From NCBI GenBank assembly GCA_963724645.1, contig CAVRVJ010000001.1:806001-870000 (forward strand): a stretch of 64,000 bases of DNA, written 5' to 3'. Positions 9,743 to 17,653 of the stretch are shown piece after piece; the first letter of the stretch is position 1; each line of letters opens with the position of its first letter. The notes under the pieces are model-generated. The model saw only the letters and a list, made by a program, of their open reading frames with translations. It did no database searches and had not been told where the DNA came from. Position numbers and translations under genes: made by a program. This stretch comes from CAVXSP01 sp963724645. GTDB taxonomy: Bacteria; Acidobacteriota; Vicinamibacteria; Vicinamibacterales; SCN-69-37.

Positions 9743-9753
9743 AAGTAGAAAAA

Positions 9754-9800
9754 GACGCCGGAAGTTTTTCTACGAACTTCGTTGAAAGACGTCCGGCGTC
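9754..9800. terminator. Bidirectional terminator-like hairpin
   Basis: GACGCCGGA at 9754-9762 pairs with TCCGGCGTC at 9792-9800. Inside, GAAGTT can pair with AACTTC around a T-run. It lies between the convergent DUF1080 and HAD genes and overlaps the HAD stop codon by two bases. Confidence 0.55.
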
Positions 9801-10464
9801 ATTTCCGCAGCATCGCCTCGATCGTCTCGCGCGCGGCGTGGAGAGTCGCGACAACGCGAAACGCGCGCGCACGCGATTCCGGCGACGGCGGCTTCAAGTC
9901 CGGCACCATGACCGTGGTCATGCCGGCGGCGCAGGCGGCGTGAACGCCGCTGTCGGAGTCCTCCAGCGCCACGCAATCGGCACTCTCCACGCCCAACCGC
10001 CGAGCCGCTTCAAGATAGATATCAGGCGCCGGCTTGCCGCGCGCGACCTGATCGCCCGTCACGACAACGCCGAAGCGGTCGCGGATACCGGCCGATCGCA
10101 AACTCGATTCGGCAGCCAGCGCGTGGCTCGACGTCGCGACGGCCAGCAGGAGCCGTTGCGCTTCGAGAAATGACAGCAGTTCGAGCAAACCTGGTTTGGC
10201 GGCGATACCCGTACCCTCGACCTGCGCCTTCCACAATCGTCGGCGGCGCGTCCGAAATTCGTCCATCGGAAACTCGGCGCCGCATCGCTGAAGCACGAGC
10301 GACTCGCAGTCAGTTGTCGTCCGGCCAAGCAGCGATAGATAGAACTCATCGTCGAGCGCGTAACCCAGATCATCGGCCGCGCGCTGCCACGCCATTCGGT
10401 TGATGGACTCGGTGTCCAACATCAGACCGTCCATATCGAAGACGACGCCGGAAATCTGCAGCAT
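9799..10464 (-). CDS. HAD-superfamily hydrolase, beta-phosphoglucomutase-like
   Basis: A 221-residue cytosolic HAD phosphatase/mutase. Motif I is FDMDGLMLDTES (residues 9-20), with a helical cap after it. Motif II is VATSSH (about 110-115), motif III is the lysine in ARGKPAPDIYLEAA, and motif IV is ALEDSDSGVHAACAAG. Size and motifs fit the PGMB/YniC subfamily, which acts on small sugar phosphates; the substrate cannot be assigned. It is transcribed toward the DUF1080 gene and diverges from the YceI gene across about 110 bases. Confidence 0.85.
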   Translation of the reverse strand: MLQISGVVFDMDGLMLDTESINRMAWQRAADDLGYALDDEFYLSLLGRTTTDCESLVLQRCGAEFPMDEFRTRRRRLWKAQVEGTGIAAKPGLLELLSFLEAQRLLLAVATSSHALAAESSLRSAGIRDRFGVVVTGDQVARGKPAPDIYLEAARRLGVESADCVALEDSDSGVHAACAAGMTTVMVPDLKPPSPESRARAFRVVATLHAARETIEAMLRK

Positions 10465-10573
10465 TTACCCCATTATTCGCGATTTACGCGGTTCGTCGCG
10501 CGTTACGCGCTCCGTGCGTCCGCCCCATGCGACTACCAAGCCCTGGCCGGAGGCGGCCGGTCGACAGGGTGGC

Positions 10574-11191
10574 ATGTTGTTTGCTCTAATCCTTGCTTCT
10601 GTGGGGCGTTTCATTCTGACGGGGCTTCTTGCGTTCTGGCCGATGGCGGCGTCGGCTCAGGCGACGACCTGGCAGATCGATCCCGGCCATTCGTCGGCGC
10701 AGTTCTCCGTCAGACACATGGTCATCGCGACCGTTCACGGCGAGTTCGACGGCCCCACGGGGACGGTCAGTTTCGATCCGAAGGACATTGCCGGCACGCT
10801 CAAGGCCGACGCGACGATCAACGCGAAGTCGCTGAACACGCGCAACGCGGAGCGCGACCGCGATCTGAAAAGCGACTTGTTCCTCAATGTCGCGAAGTAC
10901 CCGACGATCACATTCAAGTCGAAGAAGGCCGCCGCGAGCGGTCCAGGCCGCTTCAGCGTCACCGGCGACCTGACGATTCACGGAGTGACGCGGGAAGTCA
11001 CGCTCGACGTCGAGGGCCCCACGCCCGCGGTGAAAGACCTCGACGGACTGATGCGCGCGGGCGCTGCGATGACGACGACGCTCAACCGGCGTGCGTTCGG
11101 GCTGCAATACAATGTGTTGCTCGAAGCTGGCGGCGCCGTCGTCGCCGACGAGGTGAAGGTGACCATCGACCTCGAATTCACTCACAAGTAG
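10574..11191 (+). CDS. YceI family periplasmic protein
   Basis: A 205-residue exported YceI protein, a lipocalin-like barrel thought to bind isoprenoid or other hydrophobic molecules in the periplasm. A signal peptide (about 1-28, ending SAQA) is followed by the typical WQIDPGHSSAQFSVRHM, GEFDGPTGTVSFDP, ERDRDLKSDLFLNVAKYP, GDLTIHGVTREVTL and NRRAFGL. I chose the ATG at 10574 because it places the signal peptide at the N-terminus; upstream in-frame starts would add about 58 unrelated residues. Only 19 bases separate it from the TPR gene, so the two are probably co-transcribed. Confidence 0.85.
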   Translation: MLFALILASVGRFILTGLLAFWPMAASAQATTWQIDPGHSSAQFSVRHMVIATVHGEFDGPTGTVSFDPKDIAGTLKADATINAKSLNTRNAERDRDLKSDLFLNVAKYPTITFKSKKAAASGPGRFSVTGDLTIHGVTREVTLDVEGPTPAVKDLDGLMRAGAAMTTTLNRRAFGLQYNVLLEAGGAVVADEVKVTIDLEFTHK

Positions 11192-11210
11192 ATTGAGGAG
11201 GCAGGCTGAC

Positions 11211-11903
11211 ATGTTTCGCGTGCTGAAAGCAGTTCTCGCAATGTTCGTCGCCGTCGGACTCTATCAAGTGGCGGTCGCCGCCAACGGCTCTCCGATGCCG
11301 GCGCCGTCGATGGGCGGCGCAGCCGCTCCGGCCAAGACACCGGAAGACATGGCCCGCGATGCCTACAACAGCGGCATCGAACACAAGGACAAGGGCGTCA
11401 AATACGAAATGGACGCCGAGAAGCAGACCGCCAAGGACCGTGAGAAGACTTTGAACAAGGCCAAGGATGAGTATGGCAAGGCCCTCAAGGACTTCAAGCG
11501 CGCGGCCGATCTCGTGCCGACTGCGCCTCAGCCGTACAACGGAATGGGCTTCGCGCTGCGCAAGACCGGCGACGCCGCAAAGGCGCTCGAGATGTACGAC
11601 AAAGCCCTGCAGATCGCGCCCGGATTTCCGGATGCGATGGAGTACCGCGGCGAGGCGTATCTTGCGCTCAACAAGATCGACGAAGCGAAACAGTCCTACC
11701 TGGCGCTGTTCGCGTCCGATCGCACGCAAGCGGACCAGTTGATGAAAGCCATGGAGGCCTGGGTTGCGAGCCATCAAGCCCAGCCGGCCGGGGTCGATCC
11801 CGGCCTCGTGTCGTCGCTCGATTCGTGGATCAAGGAGCGCAGCAAGCTCTCCACGTTGACGGCGAACATGGGGCTCAAGAGCAATCAATCGATCTGGAAG
11901 TAA
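11211..11903 (+). CDS. Exported TPR-repeat protein
   Basis: A 230-residue protein with a signal peptide (about 1-23, ending AVA), a charged helical stretch rich in Lys/Asp/Glu (about 55-95), and two or three TPR motifs. The clearest is YNGMGFALRKTGDAAKALEMYDKALQIAP, written here only by its ends YNGMGF...ALQIAP, followed by MEYRGEAYLALNKIDEAK. TPRs are protein-interaction scaffolds, so no reaction can be named. GAGGAGG lies upstream, about ten bases before the chosen ATG; an in-frame TTG at 11193 is an alternative start. It follows the YceI gene closely and precedes the peroxidase gene by 28 bases. Confidence 0.75.
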   Translation: MFRVLKAVLAMFVAVGLYQVAVAANGSPMPAPSMGGAAAPAKTPEDMARDAYNSGIEHKDKGVKYEMDAEKQTAKDREKTLNKAKDEYGKALKDFKRAADLVPTAPQPYNGMGFALRKTGDAAKALEMYDKALQIAPGFPDAMEYRGEAYLALNKIDEAKQSYLALFASDRTQADQLMKAMEAWVASHQAQPAGVDPGLVSSLDSWIKERSKLSTLTANMGLKSNQSIWK

Positions 11904-11931
11904 AGAACTGTGCAGTGGGGCACGTGAGGCA

Positions 11932-13087
11932 ATGACTTCCTTCATTGCCCTGCTGCCCCATTGCCTGATTGTGTGCGCCCTCGCGTGCGGCTCCGTCGCT
12001 TGCCGCCGGACGTCCCCACCCGAGCCGGTCTCCACTCCCGCCACGCCGCCGTCCGGCCCCTACGTGTGGCACCTGCCGGCCGGAATTCCCGTCCCGAGGA
12101 TCCCGAAGGACAATCCGCTGTCGGCCGCAAAAGTGGAGCTCGGACGCCGGCTCTTCTACGACACCCGGCTTTCGGGTAATCAGTCGGTACTCGTGCGGAA
12201 GTTGTCATCAGCAGGCACGCGCTTTCACGGACGGACGAGCCCACGCGATCGGATCGACCGGCGCCAGTCATCCGCGAAGCGCGATGAGCCTGGCGAACGT
12301 CGCGTACAACACGTCGTACGGCTGGGCCGATCCGTCGATCCGCACGCTCGAGACGCAGATGGCCGTGCCGATGTTCAACGAGCACCCGGTGGAGCTGGGT
12401 CTCGCGGGGCGAGAGGCTGAGGTCGTGGCGCGCTTCAGCCCGCAGGCGGACACACATGCATGGTTTGCTGCGGCCTTTCCTGGCGAGGCCGACCCGCTCA
12501 CATTCGGGAACATCGTCAAGGCCGTGGCGGCATTCGAGCGGACGCTCGTCTCGGGCAACTCACCGCTCGATCGATACCTCTACCGCGACGATCATGCGGC
12601 GCTGTCGGCCGCGGCCGTGCGAGGCATGGAATTGTTTTTCTCGACGCGCCTGCACTGCAGCGAGTGCCACAGCGGATTCAACTTGTCGGGCGCCATGTTG
12701 TTCGAAGGATCCGATCCCGCCCAGCCGCTCTTCCACAACACCGGCCTGTACAACATCGACGGCAGGGGATCGTATCCGCCGTCCGACCGCGGGTTGTTCG
12801 ACAAGACGGGCAGGCGGGCAGACATGGGCCGCTACCGCGCGCCGACCCTTCGCAACATTGCCGTGACCGGCCCTTACATGCACGACGGCAGCGTGCCGAC
12901 GCTCGAGGCGGCCATCGCACACTACGCATCCGGCGGCAAGCCGAGCCGCTTCCGCAGCAGCCAGGTGACCGGTTTTCGGCTGTCCGCGGCCGAGACGTCG
13001 GATCTCATCGAGTTTTTGAAAAGCTTGACGGACCAGACATTCCTGACCGATCCGGCATTCTCGCAGCCGCGGCCGCTGAGCCACTGA
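11932..13087 (+). CDS. Di-heme cytochrome c peroxidase-like enzyme (MauG/MbnH branch), one frame break
   Basis: A periplasmic or lipoprotein di-haem enzyme of the CcpA/MauG superfamily. The lipoprotein-like start (VCALACGSVAC) is in one frame and leads to NPLSAAKVELGRRLFYD and RLSGNQS. The frame breaks near 12187, and the next frame continues YSCGSCHQQARAFTDGRA with the first CxxCH. The second haem site is HCSECHSGFNLSG (about residue 242). Further family segments are SLANVAYNTSYGWADP, EHPVELGLAG, KTGRRADMGRYRAPTLRN and TGPYMHDGSVPTLEAAI. The pattern recalls the MXAN_0977/MbnH-type di-haem enzymes, which oxidise a partner protein. No obvious partner lies beside it. Its 3' end overlaps the next, opposite-strand gene by 83 bases. 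Confidence 0.8.
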
Positions 13088-13295
13088 TCGAATCACGGTA
13101 AAGCGTCCACGCCGCCGCCGCCAGCACCAGCACGTTCGCGGCAATGACCGGCGGGGCGCCGATCGAAATGCCGTAAATCGTCCACACTACGGCTGCAGCC
13201 ATCTGCACCGCCCGCAGGCGTTCCAGCGTCCGGCAGAAGTACGATGCAACGATGACCGACGTGGCGATCCAGCCGAGGCCGTCGATCACACTCAT
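13005..13295 (-). CDS. Small three-helix membrane protein (SemiSWEET/YgjV-like size)
   Basis: A 96-residue protein with three predicted membrane helices: LGWIATSVIVASYFC, VQMAAAVVWTIYGISIG and VIAANVLVLAAAAWTLY. The size and topology resemble SemiSWEET or YgjV-like proteins, but no PQ-loop signature is clear, so function is open. The start ATG overlaps the stop of the upstream HAD phosphatase gene (TGATG), which suggests translational coupling. The C-terminal 28 codons lie antisense to the end of the di-haem peroxidase gene, so the true 3' end may be affected by sequence error. Confidence 0.6.
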   Translation of the reverse strand: MSVIDGLGWIATSVIVASYFCRTLERLRAVQMAAAVVWTIYGISIGAPPVIAANVLVLAAAAWTLYRDSISGSAAAAARMPDRSGMSGPSSFSKTR

Positions 13296-14113
13296 CAGGC
13301 CACCACCCGGCCGGAAACCTGCGCGGCCTCGCTGACCGTGATCCGATCGGTCCGCGCCTTTTCCCATTCGTCGAGCGTCAGGCCGTGCGACTCGAACAGG
13401 CTCCGAATCGCGCCCGCCCGCCAATCGAGAAGCTGGTCGAGGACCGGCACCAGAATGCTGAACGCGCTGTCGCTCAAAACGGTGCTCTTCGCGATGCTCG
13501 CCAGTTGCTTGTTCTCGGAGACCGAGATCGTGAAGCCGTCGCGGCTGTTGACGTGCAGCATCACGTGCACATCGGAGCTGCCGTCTCCGACATAGATCAC
13601 CCGATCCGGCGCAATGCCCAGCCGGCTTCCGAGCTCCTCGAGAACCGCCACTTTTCCATAGCCGGCGGGCACGCGCACGATCGCCTGCACCTCGCCTGAA
13701 CCCGGGTCGAAGGCCAACTCGGTGCCGAAGATGTGCTCGGGGTCCACGGCCCCGGCGAGAGCAGATTCGACGACATCGCGAGGCGCCGCGGAGATCACGA
13801 AGAATGAGAAGCGATACCCCTCGATTCCCTTGGTGAGGAATTCCACCAGCGCCGGAATCGCCCCTCGAAGGCGCACGCGGCGTCCAACCTCCACGAGGTG
13901 CTCACGACGTACGCCGCGGAACTCCGGGTCGTGCCTGATGAGATAGGCCAGCTCCGCACCCTGCTGGACGAGATTGCTGCGCGCCAGCCCCTCGACCTTG
14001 GCTGCAAATCCCGAGACGCCCAGGAGCTCGCTGAGGACGAATCCCGAATCGTTGAAGCTCAGCGTCTGATCGAAATCGGACGCTAGAAGAAAGTGCTTCA
14101 ATGGCGCTGGCAT
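13295..14113 (-). CDS. HAD-superfamily phosphatase (HAD-IB-like)
   Basis: A 272-residue HAD phosphatase. Motif I is LASDFDQTLSFNDSGFVL (about 9-26), motif II is FFVISAAP, and motif IV is VIYVGDGSSDVHVM. The helical insert after motif I fits the phosphoserine-phosphatase/MtnX-like IB group; the substrate is unknown. I chose the ATG at 14111-14113 (MPAPLKHF) because upstream in-frame residues run into the intergenic operators. It diverges from the GntR/LacI-type regulator, with a TGATATATCA palindrome beginning one base from its start codon, so control by that regulator is likely. It is coupled to the small membrane protein. Confidence 0.75.
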   Translation of the reverse strand: MPAPLKHFLLASDFDQTLSFNDSGFVLSELLGVSGFAAKVEGLARSNLVQQGAELAYLIRHDPEFRGVRREHLVEVGRRVRLRGAIPALVEFLTKGIEGYRFSFFVISAAPRDVVESALAGAVDPEHIFGTELAFDPGSGEVQAIVRVPAGYGKVAVLEELGSRLGIAPDRVIYVGDGSSDVHVMLHVNSRDGFTISVSENKQLASIAKSTVLSDSAFSILVPVLDQLLDWRAGAIRSLFESHGLTLDEWEKARTDRITVSEAAQVSGRVVA

Positions 14114-14123
14114 TGATATATCA
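14114..14123. promoter_or_regulatory. Palindromic operator candidate, copy 1
   Basis: TGATATATCA, a perfect 10-bp palindrome directly before the HAD phosphatase start codon. The same sequence recurs at 14238-14247 before the divergent regulator gene. The extended context is CTGATATATCA in both when read toward each gene. Confidence 0.6.
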
Positions 14124-14237
14124 GCCTCTATTCCGACGATATCAGTGCGACCAGTCTGAATCAACTGACGTAAATGGCGAGTAACATGGCAATTCTGACA
14201 AAAATGGCGATCAGCCGATTCCTCCTGGTTCATAATC

Positions 14238-14247
14238 TGATATATCA
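14238..14247. promoter_or_regulatory. Palindromic operator candidate, copy 2
   Basis: A second TGATATATCA, ten bases before the ATG of the GntR/LacI-type regulator. With copy 1 it brackets the divergent promoter region, a layout typical of autoregulation plus control of the facing gene. Confidence 0.6.
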
Positions 14248-14257
14248 TTTGTCCAGC

Positions 14258-15367
14258 ATGGATGCAGCCCGGAGCCCGGATCCGAAGCATCGCCAGGTCT
14301 ACGCGGCGCTGTGCAGGGAGATTCAGTCGGGCCGCTGGAAGCGCGGCGATCGTCTCCCCAGTGAAGCGGCGCTCGTCGAGCGGTTCGGCGTCTCGCGCAT
14401 CACGATCGGCCGTGCCGTTCGTGACTTGCAGCACCTGGGCCTTGTGGATCGGCGTGCGGGGTCAGGCACGTTCGTCCGGGATGTCACGGCAGCGGGAGCG
14501 CTCTCCTTCGGCCTGCTGATTCCCGACCTTGGGGAGACGGACATTTTCGAGCCGATCTGTCAGGGGATGATGGCATCACCACTCGCCCGGCAGCACGCGC
14601 TCGTCTGGGGCAGCGGCGTCACAAGCGGCCGGACGAGCGAAGAGCGCGCCTGGCAGCTTTGCCGTCAGTACATCGATCGCCAGGTCTCCGGCGTATTCTT
14701 CGCGCCGCTCGAATCGACGCCGGCGGACAACGACATCAACACGCGGATCGGCCGGGCGTTCGACGCGGCTCGCATTCCGATCGTGTTGCTGGATCGGACG
14801 CTGCTGCCGTACCCGCAGCCCGGTCATCATGATGTGGTCGGCATCGACAACCGGCACGCGGGCTACGCGGTCACCGAGCACCTGCTGCGGGCCGGTTGCC
14901 GCCGCCCTGCCTTCGTTGCGAGCGAGCACGCGGCCACGACTGTCGATGCGCGTGAAGCCGGATATCGCGAGGCGCTCCATCTCGGCGGCCTGCCGCCAGA
15001 TGGTGCTCTCGCCGTTCGCCTGGATCCGTCCGATGCAATAGCCATCAAGGCGCTCATGGATCGCAAACGGCCGGATGGCCTGGTGTGCGCCAATGACCGC
15101 ACGGCGGCGCTGCTCATGAAGGCGCTCATCCACCTTGGATATCGCATCCCGGAGGACGTGCGGCTCGTAGGAATCGACGACGTGGCCTATGCACGGCTGC
15201 TGCCGGTGCCGCTGACGACCCTTCGGCAGCCGACGCATCAGCTCGGGCAGGTCGCCCTCAGCGTGATGCTCGAACGAGTCCAGCGGCGTGACCTGCCGGC
15301 GCGGCATGTGCGGCTGCATTGCGACCTGATCATCCGCGCATCCTGCGGGACGCCGGCCGCGGCGTAG
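14258..15367 (+). CDS. GntR-type DNA-binding domain fused to LacI-type sugar-binding domain (AraR-like)
   Basis: A 369-residue transcription regulator. An N-terminal winged helix-turn-helix of the GntR type (about 10-75) has YAALCREIQSGRWKRGDRLP and EAALVERFGVSRITIGRAV. It is joined to a LacI/periplasmic-binding-protein-like effector domain (about 90-360): FGLLIPDLGETDIFEPI, VVGIDNRHAGYAVTEHLL, RPDGLVCANDRTAALLMKAL and VRLVGIDDVAYARLLPVPLT. This is the AraR architecture, usually sensing a sugar. I chose the ATG at 14258, which places the HTH near the start. It diverges from the HAD phosphatase across two identical palindromes. The effector is unknown. Confidence 0.85.
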   Translation: MDAARSPDPKHRQVYAALCREIQSGRWKRGDRLPSEAALVERFGVSRITIGRAVRDLQHLGLVDRRAGSGTFVRDVTAAGALSFGLLIPDLGETDIFEPICQGMMASPLARQHALVWGSGVTSGRTSEERAWQLCRQYIDRQVSGVFFAPLESTPADNDINTRIGRAFDAARIPIVLLDRTLLPYPQPGHHDVVGIDNRHAGYAVTEHLLRAGCRRPAFVASEHAATTVDAREAGYREALHLGGLPPDGALAVRLDPSDAIAIKALMDRKRPDGLVCANDRTAALLMKALIHLGYRIPEDVRLVGIDDVAYARLLPVPLTTLRQPTHQLGQVALSVMLERVQRRDLPARHVRLHCDLIIRASCGTPAAA

Positions 15368-15385
15368 CCCGTGCCGACCTGAGCG

Positions 15386-16738
15386 TCAGCGTGGCGCTTC
15401 CCGGCGCCCGATATGGCGTCGGACGGCCGCGAGCGCTCCGAAGACCGTCAGCATCGCGGCCGCAATCAACTGAAAGAACCGGCCGCTGCCGCCGGATCCC
15501 AACGCCCATGCACCCGCGTACGTGCTCAGCACACCGCCGACGCGGCCGACGGCGACGGCCGTTCCGACGCCGGTCGCCCGCACGCCGGTCGGGTACACCT
15601 GCGCCGCCAGGGCATACATCGTCGTCTGGACGGCGTTGATGAAGCCGCCGGTGAGCGTGAGCATGCCAATAATCCGCGCGGCAGACGAACTGGGCGCAAA
15701 GGTCATCGAAGCCATCACGAGAGCGCTGGCCACGGCGCCTCCTGTCAACACGAGCATCGTCAATCTCGAGCCGGCGCGTCCGATGACGAGCGCGCCCAGG
15801 ATGGCGCCGATGGCGCCCCCGAGATTGAACGCGAACAGTCCACGGCTGGCGATGGCGGCCTGCCCGGCGCCGGCGAGCAGGGCCGGCAGCCAGTTGAACG
15901 CCGAGTAGACCGCGAGGAGGCCGGAAAAGAACGCCAGCCAGAGTGTCAGGGTGTCGCGCCGCAGCGCGGGCTGCAACAGCGCCCCGATTGACGCCCGCGC
16001 GACGGACGATTCGGTGGTGTCGATGAACCGGCTTCCGGCAGGCGCGTCATGACCCAACCGGCGAACAAGCGCTGCGAGCTCCAGCCACCGTCCCGGACGG
16101 CGAACGAGGTAGCGCGGCGACTCCGGCAGCAAACGAGTGAACGCGACCACAGACGCGAGGGGCGCGACGCCGCCTGTGATGAAGAGGCCGCGCCAGCCCC
16201 ACGCCGGCAGCAGATGTTCACCGAGCAGGGCGGCCAACATGCCGCCGAGCGGCACGCAGACGATGGCGAGCGTCACGGCAAATGCGCGATGGCGTTTCGG
16301 CACGAATTCCGTTGCGAGCGCCGCGGCGTTCGGCATGGCGCCGCCGAGTCCTACGCCCGACACGAATCGCAGCACGCCGACGGTGAACAGGCTCCCCGCG
16401 AACGCCGCCGCGAGTGTCAGGGCACCGAACACCGCGACGCTGCCGAGCAGCGCGACTTTGCGCCCGAGGCGATCGCCGGTCACGCCGCCAAATGCTCCGC
16501 CGACGACCATGCCGAACAGCCCGCTGGCCAGCACCGGCGCAAAGGCCACGCGCGGCACGGACCAGTCGCGCATCATTGTCGGAATCGCGACGGCGAGCAC
16601 TTGATTGTCGATGCCATCGAAGACGATCGTCAGGGCGACCAGGAAGACGAACCACTTCTGGACACCGGTCCAGCGGCCGTGGTCGAGCAGGAGACCGATA
16701 TCGAGATCCGCCACCTCAGCCGCGCCGAAACTCGTCAA
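15386..16738 (-). CDS. MFS transporter, aromatic acid:H+ symporter type
   Basis: A 450-residue, twelve-helix major facilitator transporter. Helix 1 carries the DGIDNQVLAVAIPTMM acidic motif, the 2-3 loop has GDRLGRKVALLG, and there is VGLGGAMPNAAALATEF in helix 4. The mid-protein LLPESPRYLVRRPGR matches the AAHS family (PcaK/BenK), which imports 4-hydroxybenzoate, protocatechuate or related acids. The likely TTG start at 16738 overlaps the stop of the IclR gene (TTGA), so the two are translationally coupled. Its place beside the pca genes supports an aromatic-acid substrate. Confidence 0.8.
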   Translation of the reverse strand: MTSFGAAEVADLDIGLLLDHGRWTGVQKWFVFLVALTIVFDGIDNQVLAVAIPTMMRDWSVPRVAFAPVLASGLFGMVVGGAFGGVTGDRLGRKVALLGSVAVFGALTLAAAFAGSLFTVGVLRFVSGVGLGGAMPNAAALATEFVPKRHRAFAVTLAIVCVPLGGMLAALLGEHLLPAWGWRGLFITGGVAPLASVVAFTRLLPESPRYLVRRPGRWLELAALVRRLGHDAPAGSRFIDTTESSVARASIGALLQPALRRDTLTLWLAFFSGLLAVYSAFNWLPALLAGAGQAAIASRGLFAFNLGGAIGAILGALVIGRAGSRLTMLVLTGGAVASALVMASMTFAPSSSAARIIGMLTLTGGFINAVQTTMYALAAQVYPTGVRATGVGTAVAVGRVGGVLSTYAGAWALGSGGSGRFFQLIAAAMLTVFGALAAVRRHIGRREAPR

Positions 16739-17556
16739 CGGATTGCGTGACCGATCGCGGCGCCGATTTCCACGGCGGCGTTTTGCAGAACGGGCAGGTA
16801 CTCGCGCGCCAGCGTCTTCGACTCGACGCGTGCCGCATGCACGCCGACATTAATCGCGGCGACGACAAGGCCGTCCGGCCGCCGGACCGGGACCGCGAGC
16901 GATCGCAGGCCGAGCTCGAGCTCCTGGTCGACAATCGTGTAGCCCGCCAACCGCACCCGGTCGAGCTCCGCGCGCAGTTTCACCCTTTCGACAATCGTAT
17001 GCGGTGTATGCCGAGCGAGCTTCACGCGCGCCAGGTATCGCGTCCGCTCCTGTTCCTCGGCAAACGCCAGGAGCACCCGTCCCATGGAGGTGCAGTCGGC
17101 CGGCAACCGGCTGCCGACCGATAATCCAATCGAAAGCAGCCGTCGCGTCGCCGAACGCGCGAGGTAGACGATCTCCTGGCCGTCGAGCACGGCGAGCGAC
17201 GACGATTCGTGGAGCGTCTCCGAAACGCGCTCGAGCACGGGCTGAGCACATCGCGCCACGGGACTGGAGCCGAGGTACGCGTCCGCGAGCGAGAGGATTC
17301 TCGGGAGCAGCTCGTACTTCCCCGCCGTGCCCGTGACGTAGCCCAGACTGGACAGCGTGTAGAGGCACCGCCGGGCCGCCGCGCGCGAGAATCCGGTCGC
17401 GCGCGCGACGTCGGCAATCGACAGCGCAGCGCGTCCTTCGCCAAACGTACGAAGGACCTCCAGGCCTCGCGCCAGCGACAGCATGAAGTTCGGGTCCCGG
17501 CGCGCGGCGATTGGCGCGAGCGCGGCCGCACCAGCGCGCGGACGGAGCGAAGCCAT
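16735..17556 (-). CDS. pcaR: IclR-family regulator, PcaR/PcaU/PobR-like
   Basis: A 273-residue IclR-family regulator. The N-terminal helix-turn-helix (about 25-90) has FMLSLARGLEVLRTFG, LSIADVARATGFSRAAARR and LYTLSSLGYV. The C-terminal effector domain includes LPADCTSMGRVLLAF and GLRSLAVPVRRPDG. The opening SLARGLEVL and the HTH match the PcaR/PcaU/PobR subgroup, which responds to protocatechuate, beta-ketoadipate or 4-hydroxybenzoate. I chose the ATG at 17556. It diverges from pcaI, and a 15-bp sequence close to the known PcaR site lies in the gap at 17582-17596, so it probably controls both directions. Confidence 0.85.
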   Translation of the reverse strand: MASLRPRAGAAALAPIAARRDPNFMLSLARGLEVLRTFGEGRAALSIADVARATGFSRAAARRCLYTLSSLGYVTGTAGKYELLPRILSLADAYLGSSPVARCAQPVLERVSETLHESSSLAVLDGQEIVYLARSATRRLLSIGLSVGSRLPADCTSMGRVLLAFAEEQERTRYLARVKLARHTPHTIVERVKLRAELDRVRLAGYTIVDQELELGLRSLAVPVRRPDGLVVAAINVGVHAARVESKTLAREYLPVLQNAAVEIGAAIGHAIR

Positions 17557-17581
17557 GGGTTGCGGCCACCTTACCCTAACC

Positions 17582-17596
17582 GTTCGATTAGCGCAC
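17582..17596. promoter_or_regulatory. PcaR-like operator
   Basis: GTTCGATTAGCGCAC matches the Pseudomonas putida PcaR consensus as I recall it, GTTCGATAATCGCAC, at 13 of 15 positions. It sits in the divergent gap between the IclR gene and pcaI. A second partial half-site, ATTCGATTTG, follows at about 17610-17619. Confidence 0.6.
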
Positions 17597-17653
17597 GACA
17601 AAACCGATATTCGATTTGACAACCTGAAGGCCGGAGTGGAACCCTAGCAGCCC

